Assembly (NCBI GenBank): GCA_030706665.1
Contig: JAUZOB010000059.1
Location: forward strand, 1 to 13,867
Source: Bacteroidota bacterium
GTDB lineage: Bacteria; Bacteroidota; Bacteroidia; Bacteroidales; Prolixibacteraceae
Length of the DNA: 13,867 nucleotides
Direction: 5' to 3'
The position numbers were made by a program, and so were the translations under genes. Position 1 is the first letter of the stretch, and each line of letters begins with the position of its first letter. A model generated the notes under the pieces. The model made no database searches. It was given only the letters and a program-made list of their open reading frames with translations, and was not told the DNA's origin. Below are positions 1 to 7,600 of this stretch, piece by piece.

Positions 1-803
1 CTAAGGAGCTTATTGGCATGGGCAAGTTCCTGTGTCCTTACCCTGACTCGTTCTTCCAGCAAATCATTTAAATTCTTTAATTCTATTTCGGCACGATCTC
101 TTTCTTGTGTTTTTATTTCTATTTGATTCAACATTCGATTAAACCCGTTAGCCAAAATACTGATCTCATCTGGTTGGTCATAATTGAATCGAAGGGAGAA
201 ATCACTTTTGTTTCGTATATGTTTTATCAAATTGGTTAATTCATGCAAAGGAGATAAAATAATATTACTGAGTTTGATCGAAATGAAAAATGCAATTAGA
301 GAAAGAATAATAAGAGTGATAATTAATGTCTGGATAAGTTGAATTGCATTTTGTTCTAATGTTTTTGTACTTGCAGTCAGGACCAGATAACCATACTTCT
401 TATTTTGATATCGAATTTCATTTCTGACAACAAAATGATTTTTTTCAAAAACTTGAGGAGCTGTTGATAGGTTTAATCCGATAATACTGTTATTCGATGG
501 ATTGTAAGTCGAAAATAAATTCCCATTGATATTATAAAGAAAAGCTGATTCTATTTCATTCGATACCCGTAACCGATTTAGAACTTCTGTTGCCCCCGCC
601 TGATCATCGAATACTAACGGAACAGTGCAATATTCAGAAATGATCTTAGCTTGAAAGGAAATCTTTTCGCTGAGATTTTTTTTAAAGATCATGGTGTTTT
701 GCATGTAAACAATAGCAAATCCAATGATTGTTATTGTGAAGGAAACGATGAGTGCTAAGACCGTTATTTTTGTTCTCAGGGTATAATACTTATCGATTTT
801 CAT
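1..803 (-). CDS. CHASE8/HAMP membrane sensor, probably a (hybrid) histidine kinase; 3' end missing
   Basis: This is the N-terminal 267 codons of a gene that runs off the left edge. Residues 1-11 are basic, and a membrane segment lies at about 12-35. An extracytoplasmic domain follows at about 40-150, resembling the CHASE8 sensor of YfiN, including the phrase around 'YCTVPLVFDD' (59-68). A second membrane segment spans about 157-178 and a HAMP domain about 179-231, with the usual 'DE(I)' and 'FN.M' positions (D212-E213, F221-N222). A coiled coil starts near 230 and ends in 'LEERVRVRTQELAHANKLL', a linker that normally leads into a kinase H-box. The catalytic part is not visible, so a diguanylate cyclase cannot be excluded; a kinase is the likelier output in this phylum. 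The ATG lies 8 nt after the stop of the YfiR-like gene, so the two are co-transcribed and YfiR probably controls this sensor. The TM and HAMP assignments are clear; CHASE8 is assigned by eye. Confidence 0.82.
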   Translation of the reverse strand, partial: MKIDKYYTLRTKITVLALIVSFTITIIGFAIVYMQNTMIFKKNLSEKISFQAKIISEYCTVPLVFDDQAGATEVLNRLRVSNEIESAFLYNINGNLFSTYNPSNNSIIGLNLSTAPQVFEKNHFVVRNEIRYQNKKYGYLVLTASTKTLEQNAIQLIQTLIITLIILSLIAFFISIKLSNIILSPLHELTNLIKHIRNKSDFSLRFNYDQPDEISILANGFNRMLNQIEIKTQERDRAEIELKNLNDLLEERVRVRTQELAHANKLL

Positions 804-811
804 AGTCGCTA

Positions 812-1378
812 TTATAAAACGAGTTTTGCGTTGTTTAGTAATAATCGGCTTATTTTTAGCTGATTTAATATTGCATGTTTGGGATTTATTTCAAAATGTA
901 TCCTATTGTCAGACGTAAAGAAGAAATTAATAATCACTCCTTTTTGAGCAAATCCGGGAGAATCGGCAATTGTTAATACAGGTTTTCCTGATACCTTTTG
1001 AATAATACGCGAAATCTGATCTTTTTCAGAGTTACAAATAAAAAGGATATCCGGGGATTGAATCTGTTTGATATTTCCGATATAGTTAATCTCAACTCTA
1101 CGATTTTGAATGAATTTGTTGTGATAAATTATATCCAGCCTGTTCCCAAAAGGATTGTTCCCCAATACTGTAATCTTAAATGGATGGCCAACCGAAGACA
1201 AACTATCATTCCATGATATAAATTTGGTGAAACGTTCTACAAATAATCCTTTGATCTGATATTCGTTTTCTTTTTGTGCTAATACTTTTGATGAGAATGA
1301 AAAAAGAAAGAATAGAGAAATCATCAAGACTTTCATTTTTACTATCGACAAGAATGCTATAGAATCCCTTTTTCTCAT
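812..1378 (-). CDS. YfiR-like (DUF4154) periplasmic regulator
   Basis: The 188-aa product has an N-terminal signal peptide whose hydrophobic core is at about 16-32, with likely cleavage after 'KVLA' at residue 34. If the second Met (codon 15, 1334-1336) is the true start, the signal peptide has a normal length; the first ATG lies only 4 nt after the preceding stop. Residues about 38-185 match the YfiR/HmsC-like family: the 'IKGLFVERFTKFISW' start, 'ITVLGNNPFG', 'DILFI', 'GKPVLTIADSPGFAQKGVII', then 'IHFEINPKHA' and 'LKISRLLL' at the end. In Pseudomonas, YfiR is a periplasmic inhibitor of the CHASE8 protein YfiN. Here the next gene encodes a CHASE8-type sensor, so the same partnership is inferred. 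The mature protein has a single Cys (115), so the two disulfides described for Pseudomonas YfiR cannot form, and redox control of that type is unlikely. The family call is firm; the ligand and target are inferred. Confidence 0.88.
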   Translation of the reverse strand: MRKRDSIAFLSIVKMKVLMISLFFLFSFSSKVLAQKENEYQIKGLFVERFTKFISWNDSLSSVGHPFKITVLGNNPFGNRLDIIYHNKFIQNRRVEINYIGNIKQIQSPDILFICNSEKDQISRIIQKVSGKPVLTIADSPGFAQKGVIINFFFTSDNRIHFEINPKHAILNQLKISRLLLNNAKLVL

Positions 1379-1382
1379 TTGA

Positions 1383-3353
1383 TCAAAAGATAAGACTAAT
1401 CAATCCCTGAATTGTTCTGCCCGGTTGAATAATTGAATCTTCAGGAAATTCGAAACCAACAGGCATCAAATATCTCTTATTGAAAAGATTGTTTATTTTA
1501 AGTGCTACTTGCCAATGACTAAGTATTCTTACCGATGAGATGTTGGTGTTGAAGAGAATATAATGCCGGGTATATTGGTCTGCATTGGTTTTTCTTTGAG
1601 TTTCAAAGACTCCGTTAATTCCCCAGTGTAGAATTTCCGGAAGAGTATAAATAACAGAGGTTTTTATTTGGTGTCTGGGATAATTTGTCGCGTCATATTC
1701 ATTATTGTCTTTCCCAATGGTGATTTTTTGCAGAGAATAAGAAAGAGCTCCTATAAAATCATCGCTAAATTGAAATCTAAGCCTTGCATCGATTCCCTGG
1801 CCTGTTCCATTTGTGAAATTCTGAAACTGGACAATGCCATTGTCTAATTCGACCTGATCAATCAGGTTTCTCATTTTATAATGATAGATGCTTATACTTG
1901 TTGAAATAAAATGATTAGGTTCATATTCCCAGATAAATTCTTTATTCCTGATTTTCTCTGGCTTAAGTGCGGTATTCGATATATTCTCTCCGGGAGATTC
2001 ATAATATTGTTCATTGAAATTCGGGGAACGGAATGCTTCACTATAAATTAGTTTAAAACGATTCTGCTCGTTTAGATGATATTGAAGTCCTAGTCTGGGA
2101 CTAATTGAATAATGCGAATATTGATAGTCGTCGAAACGACCTCCGGTTAGAAGATGGAATTTAGGTAAGAAGTTCCAGTCATATTGAGCATATATCGAAT
2201 AATTATAGAATGGTTTATTTTTATCAAAAACAATTTTTTCATCCCATTGCTTGTAGTTGGAGGTAGGATTATATCTGAATTCCCCTCCCACCAGAATATT
2301 GCTTTTTGGTGACGGGTTATAATAATAATCAGAGCTGACACCATACCATAAACCAATAGACTGATCGAAACTCAATTTTCCGGGATTTGAATAGATGCCG
2401 TAGAACTTATAATGATCAATGAAAGATTTGAGAACAAGTTTGCTGGTACGATCATTAATTGGCTTGTATTCTATTTCTGCATATTGGCGATAGTCCTGAT
2501 TTTGGGTTTTGCCATCTAAAAGTGTATTCCATGTTCCTGTCGGTACTCCCTTTTTCCTGCCGGTTGTGAAAAAAGAGAATGTAAATTTGTCGTTGTTTAT
2601 TTTGGTGTAAAACCCGTTTAGTTTTTCCCAGTCATTCCCTCGGGAGATGCCATTATTATAGAGTGGATTGTCGAGTTCCTTAAAATAGAAATTCTCGCCA
2701 TTGTTTTCTTCCCAATTTCCTCCAATAAATATCTCGGTATTTTTAATTCTTTTTGTTACGGTTAGGGTGGTGTTCTTTAGAGAGAGACTGCCTAATCTGG
2801 TATTTAGTTGAATAAAAGGAGCATTATTGCTTGATTTTGTGATTAGATTGATGACTCCGGTCATAGCGCCTGTTCCATATAATGCAGATCCTGGTCCTCT
2901 GACTACTTCTATCCTGTCGATCATATCCAGATTGATTCCCAGTTCTGAGCCTAAGAGCGCTCCGCCATAAACGTTCTCGTTGAGGATATGATTATTGAGC
3001 ATTAAGAGTATGCGATCATTGCAATCGCTCATCATTGCGAACCCTCTTACACCGGCATAGCTGTAGATTCTGTCAGTTGATCCGCTAAATCCCATAAGTA
3101 GGTTGAGCGCTTCACTTAAGTTTTTTAATCCTAAATGAGAAATTTCCTGTGAAGTAATCACAGAGACAGTAGCATAGGCTTGTGATGGATTTTGCTCATA
3201 TTTAGAAGAGGCTACAACCTGCACGTTCATAAGTTCTTCCAACGTCATATCGGAAGGATTTACTTCCTGAGCAAAAGCTGGTTCAATAAAGAGTATCATA
3301 CTGAATAAAATGATCCAGATGAATAAACTCTTTTCCCTTTTCCTAAATTCCAT
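1383..3353 (-). CDS. TonB-dependent outer-membrane receptor
   Basis: The 656-aa product begins with a signal peptide ('LFIWIILFSMILFIEPAFA', cleavage near residue 28). Next comes 'SDMTLEELMNVQVVASSKY' (34-52), a segment typical of one receptor branch and a possible TonB-contact region. The plug domain covers about 55-172 and includes 'GVRGF' (101-105) and the family signature 'IEVVRGPGSALYGTGAMTGV' (148-167). The remainder is a beta-barrel rich in aromatic residues, ending in a terminal Phe ('GLISLIF') as BAM substrates do. It lacks the N-terminal carboxypeptidase-regulatory-like domain of SusC proteins, and no SusD gene is adjacent, so it is not a standard glycan-utilisation pair. It is the first gene of an operon with the YfiR-like protein (4-nt gap) and the CHASE8 sensor, which suggests a sensing or signal-transducing role as well as, or instead of, bulk uptake. 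The substrate cannot be read from the sequence. Confidence 0.93.
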   Translation of the reverse strand: MEFRKREKSLFIWIILFSMILFIEPAFAQEVNPSDMTLEELMNVQVVASSKYEQNPSQAYATVSVITSQEISHLGLKNLSEALNLLMGFSGSTDRIYSYAGVRGFAMMSDCNDRILLMLNNHILNENVYGGALLGSELGINLDMIDRIEVVRGPGSALYGTGAMTGVINLITKSSNNAPFIQLNTRLGSLSLKNTTLTVTKRIKNTEIFIGGNWEENNGENFYFKELDNPLYNNGISRGNDWEKLNGFYTKINNDKFTFSFFTTGRKKGVPTGTWNTLLDGKTQNQDYRQYAEIEYKPINDRTSKLVLKSFIDHYKFYGIYSNPGKLSFDQSIGLWYGVSSDYYYNPSPKSNILVGGEFRYNPTSNYKQWDEKIVFDKNKPFYNYSIYAQYDWNFLPKFHLLTGGRFDDYQYSHYSISPRLGLQYHLNEQNRFKLIYSEAFRSPNFNEQYYESPGENISNTALKPEKIRNKEFIWEYEPNHFISTSISIYHYKMRNLIDQVELDNGIVQFQNFTNGTGQGIDARLRFQFSDDFIGALSYSLQKITIGKDNNEYDATNYPRHQIKTSVIYTLPEILHWGINGVFETQRKTNADQYTRHYILFNTNISSVRILSHWQVALKINNLFNKRYLMPVGFEFPEDSIIQPGRTIQGLISLIF

Positions 3354-3385
3354 GAATGAGACTAGTCCGTTTTTTATGATAGTCC

Positions 3386-3418
3386 CAAAGTAATATTTTT
3401 TTAGTATTAATATGCAAA
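3386..3418 (-). promoter_or_regulatory. Promoter of the receptor-YfiR-sensor operon
   Basis: On the minus strand TTTG (3415-3418) is followed after exactly 21 nt by TTACTTTG (3386-3393). This matches 7 of 8 positions, counting the two n, of the Bacteroidota -7 box TAnnTTTG, with a good -33 box. Transcription would begin near 3380, giving a leader of about 27 nt before the receptor ATG at 3353. It lies in the 83-bp gap after tsaD, so the operon need not depend on tsaD read-through. No operator is evident. Confidence 0.6.
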
Positions 3419-3436
3419 CTCTCTGAAAAAAGAAAA

Positions 3437-4468
3437 TTATATCATCATTCTTGCATATGGAGTAATGTTTTGTTCACAGAATTCTCCTTTAATATATTTA
3501 TAATGACCTGTTATGGCAATCATTGCGGCATTGTCAGTTGTAAATGCGAATTTCGGAACGTGTAACTGCCATTTTCTTTTCTTTGCTTCATCCTGAAGCC
3601 TTGATCGTAGTCCGGAGTTTGCAGATACACCTCCTGAAACAGCTATCTCATTGATTTTTGTTTGACGTGCAGCTAAAATGAGTTTATCCAGAAGAATGTC
3701 AATGATTGTCTTTTGGAGTGATGCGCACAAATCTGCTTTGTTCTTCTCAATGAAGTCTTTATCAACAGCAATATGGTCTCTGATAAAATATAAGAATGAT
3801 GTTTTTAGTCCGCTAAAACTATAATCGAGGTTGGCAATTCTTGGTTTGGAGAATTTGAAAGCTGTAGGGTTCCCTTCTTTTGCAAGTTTATCGATAAGTG
3901 GCCCTCCCGGGTAGGGAAGTCCCATTATTTTAGCACATTTATCAAAAGCTTCACCTGCAGCATCATCGATCGTTTGACCAATGACTTCCATCGTCAAATG
4001 ATCTTTTACTATAATGATCTGTGAATTTCCTCCGGAGACGAGAAGACAGAGAAACGGGAATTTGGGAGCGGTGTCCTGATCTTCGGTCTCTTTAATGAAG
4101 TGAGCAAGAACATGTCCCTGAAGATGGTTGATTTCTACCATCGGAATTCCGGATGCAAGTGCAAAACCTTTGGCAAAAGAGGTTCCGACCAAAAGGGACC
4201 CTAGTAATCCGGGACCACGAGTGAATGCGATTGCTGAAATATCTTCTGTTGAAATATTGGCTTTCCGGATAGCCTGATCAACAACCGGAATAATATTTTG
4301 CTGATGTGCTCTTGAAGCTAGTTCCGGGACCACGCCTCCATAGTCTTTATGCACTTGCTGGCTGGCAATTACATTTGAAAGGATAACTCCGTTTTTTAAT
4401 ACTGCTGCCGATGTATCATCACAAGATGATTCTATCCCCAAGATAACGATATCTTCCTGAATTTTCAT
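3437..4468 (-). CDS. tsaD: tRNA N6-threonylcarbamoyladenosine transferase subunit TsaD
   Basis: The product transfers the threonylcarbamoyl group from threonylcarbamoyl-AMP to A37 of ANN-decoding tRNAs, acting in the cytoplasm with TsaB and TsaE. The 343-aa length is normal. The sequence shows the ASKHA nucleotide-binding start 'ILGIESSCDDTSAAVL' (9-24), 'GGVVPELASRAH' (44-55), 'RGPGLLGSL' (84-92) and the metal-binding 'HLQGH' pair (His115 and His119). Further on are 'LLVSGGNSQ' (142-150), 'DDAAGEAFDK' (168-177), 'AVSGGVSANSGLR' (about 275-287), and near the C-terminus 'TTDNAAMIA' with the third metal ligand Asp. All key residues are present, so the enzyme should be active. The ATG at 4466-4468 directly precedes the conserved start of the domain. 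The gene is divergent from tamB and lies upstream of, but on the same strand as, the receptor operon. This is an essential or near-essential housekeeping gene in most bacteria. Confidence 0.98.
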   Translation of the reverse strand: MKIQEDIVILGIESSCDDTSAAVLKNGVILSNVIASQQVHKDYGGVVPELASRAHQQNIIPVVDQAIRKANISTEDISAIAFTRGPGLLGSLLVGTSFAKGFALASGIPMVEINHLQGHVLAHFIKETEDQDTAPKFPFLCLLVSGGNSQIIIVKDHLTMEVIGQTIDDAAGEAFDKCAKIMGLPYPGGPLIDKLAKEGNPTAFKFSKPRIANLDYSFSGLKTSFLYFIRDHIAVDKDFIEKNKADLCASLQKTIIDILLDKLILAARQTKINEIAVSGGVSANSGLRSRLQDEAKKRKWQLHVPKFAFTTDNAAMIAITGHYKYIKGEFCEQNITPYARMMI

Positions 4469-4485
4469 ATATTCAAAATTGATGT

Positions 4486-4518
4486 AAAAGGAAGGATTTT
4501 TTTATGCAACTTCCTTTT
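4486..4518. repeat. 9-bp inverted repeat in the tsaD/tamB divergent spacer
   Basis: AAAAGGAAG (4486-4494) and CTTCCTTTT (4510-4518) are perfect inverted copies separated by 15 nt. The element sits 18 nt upstream of the tsaD ATG, and its right arm overlaps the proposed -33 box of tamB. It could be an operator for a dimeric regulator of both genes, or a hairpin in either transcript. The arms are purine/pyrimidine-rich and simple, so chance is possible. Confidence 0.45.
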
Positions 4519-4545
4519 GGCTATTGCTCTTTTTGCTTTATTTTG
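4516..4545 (+). promoter_or_regulatory. Possible tamB promoter
   Basis: TTTG at 4516-4519 and TTATTTTG at 4538-4545 resemble the Bacteroidota -33 and -7 boxes. The -7 box deviates at the same position as that of the receptor operon. The spacer is 18 nt, shorter than the 21 nt of the two better promoters in this window. Transcription would begin near 4550, which leaves room for a tamB start between about 4551 and 4611. Confidence 0.35.
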
Positions 4546-4610
4546 CCTAAAATAAACAGACCCGTAAAGATATTAAAAAAAGAAAGAATATATTACTGCT
4601 AATCCTGTCC

Positions 4611-7600
4611 GTGGTAGTCTTAATACCGGCGATCGGATATATGAGTTTCCGTTCAGGAAAAGCTCAGAAATACTTTTCTGAGAAGATATCTTCATGGTTG
4701 TCCTCAACGATGCATACAAGAGTTCAGATCAAAGGGATAGACTATTCTTTTTGGGATCGCTTAGTTTTGGAGAAGATCTTAATTGAAGATCAACAGCATG
4801 ATACCTTATTCTATGCGAATAAACTTGCAGCTGATTTTGGAAGCCTGAATTTTAAATTAAAAACGATCAACTTTGATTATTTCGAAATCTCAGGATCAAA
4901 AACACAATTGATTCATTTTGCGAACGGAAAGAATAATTTTGATTTCATTCTCGATTTATTAAAGAAACCTAAGCCGCCCCAGCCGTCACTTTGGGGATTC
5001 TCTTGTATGGATTTTCGTTTCGAGAAAAGTAGTTTTAGATACCGCGACGAACAGCACGCTGTTAAACCTTCTGAACTGAACTTTCATTCTTTAAATCTGG
5101 ATGTGTCAAAATTTGCTTACTACAAAGAAAGTTGGGTTTGCGGAATTCGTAATTTCAGCTTCCGGGATCAAAAAGGATTTAATCTTACGAAGTTAAAAAC
5201 TACGGTTACATTTAAACCTGATAGCATTAGTCTGAAGGGGTTATATGCGACGACTCCTGAGTCAAGACTTAGAATTGATCGGCTGAGTGTAGGGATGAAA
5301 GATTATCTGAAGAAAAATGATATTTCATTACTTAAATTAAAACTGAATATTGCACCTTCTCATATTAGTCTTGCTGATATTGCATTTCTATTGCCTGATT
5401 TGAAAGGAATGGACAATATTGTGGGAATATCAGGTGTAATTTCAGGGAAAATAGGCGATTTGAGAGGTAAGAAAATGAATATCTCTTTTGGTCGATATTC
5501 AGAATTGAAAGGTAATTTCTATGCCAATGGGTTACCTGACATCAAACAAATGTTTTTGGTTGTTGATTTAGCACCATCGTCAACGCATTTGTCGGACATT
5601 CAGAATGTGAAATTACCAAAAGCCTGGAATCTTAAAAGGATTCCAATTCCAATGGGATTAGCTAAAGATGCCGGAGTTCTTCATTATGAGGGAAACTTTA
5701 CCGGATATCTGTCTGATTTTGTTGCGTATGGAACCCTCTCTTGCGGACTGGGACGAATTGAATCAGATTTATCATTTAAGCCAAAGCCATCAAGAGATAT
5801 CAATATCAAGGGGCATTTACGAACCCGAGGTCTGCAAATTGGTAAAATATTAAAGCAGAAATTGCTTGGTAGGGTTAATTTGAATGGCGAATTAGACGGA
5901 ACTTTGACTGCTGCGGGCTCTTTAATCGCAAAGATCAAAGGAAATGTTGATTCATTGGAAGTAAATCATCAAAATATAAGAGGCATTTCTTTAAGAGGAG
6001 ATGTAAATCATAAGCTTTTTAACGGAAGCCTGATTGTCAATGATCGTAACATTGATTTAGGATTTAACGGGAAAATTGATTATTCTAAGAAGGTGCCTCA
6101 ATATAATTTTACAGCAGATATCCGAAAAGCACAAATTGGGGCATTGAAATTCTCATCGGATTCGCTTACGGCACTCTCCGGTTTCGTGCAAGCTAATTTT
6201 GTCGGAAATAATATTGATAATTTTAGTGGCGACGTTCAGATAAAAAATAGTTCTTTCGTCAATAAATACGGGAGCTTTCAGGTCAACGGATTAAATGTTT
6301 TTACCCGGACCCAGGAACATAATAGTCAGATTGTGCTAACTTCTGATTTTGCTGATGCAAAAGTTGAAGGAGATTATAATTTCAGCTCGTTATCAGCAAC
6401 AATAAAGCGATGTATTTTGCGCTATCTTCCTTCCTGTCCATTTTTCAATGATCCGGATATTCGGGATAATCCGGAAAAGAATCATTTTAATTATTCTCTG
6501 ACAATAAAGAACTCTGATCCAATAACAAAAGTTTTGCTTCCTCAGGCTCAGATGACCACACCTGTTAGTGTTCAGGGGTATGTATATGAAGATCAAAATG
6601 ATTTGAAACTGGATGCTCTCTTCCCTGAATTGAAGTATAAGGATTTAGTATTTAAAGAATTGAGTGTAAATGCCTCCAAACAACATGATAAGCTCGTTTT
6701 TAATACAAAAGCTCAAAATATCAATTATCAAAGTGCGATCAATATTACAAACTTTACTATAAATGCCAATGCGGGTCAGGATACGTTAAATGTAAAGATG
6801 TTTTGGAATAACTGGGGAAAGCTTTCATTCGGAGGTGATCTTTCTACTTCTACGTTTTTTAGACTTGACAGTAAGAAGGCTCGTTCGATTAGTGATATAA
6901 ATGTAAAGCCCTCTAAAATATTTATAGCTGATTCTGTTTGGAGAGTAACTCCTGGCGTTGTGACAATCGATTCCATGATTGCTCATATAAGTGATCTTTC
7001 TTTCCGAAATAAGGATCAGGAAATATCAATTGCAGGAGATGTTGCAAATGATCGGGATCATCAGGTTAAATTGAATATTAAAAATTTAAATCTGAAGAGT
7101 ATTGATGGAATGCTTAGTCAGAGAACAGGCTTGGGTGGGATCGTAAATGGAGAGATCGGCATCTCCGATATTTTTAAACGTCCGATATTTTATGCAGATT
7201 TGTTAATTAAACGATTCTCAATTGATCAGGAAAATCTGGGTGATCTTTCTCTTATAAATAAATGGGATGTTCAGAGTGAGTCTCTTTTTTCCAGGCTATT
7301 GTTGGAAAAAGGAGATAAAAAATTATTGGATGCAAGCGGTAGTTTTAATCCTGATACCGGCACCCTCGATTATTTGGCAAATCTTTCACAGGTTCCAACA
7401 ACGGTATTAACATCTGCCCTTTCTGTAACATTTTCTGATTTGCATGGAACTGCCACCGGAAAAGTTCATGTCGGAGGAACTGTTCGTAAACTACTCTTTA
7501 ATGGAACCCTTTATGGAGATAAGGCCGGATTGACAATTAATGTTCTGCAAGTGCCATTAACTTTTAGCGATTCTGTCCGCTTTAAAGATGATCAAATCTT

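Noticed and set aside
1383..3353. SusC-type glycan receptor
   Set aside because: There is no N-terminal carboxypeptidase-regulatory-like domain, the length is 656 aa rather than about 1000, and no SusD-like gene is adjacent.
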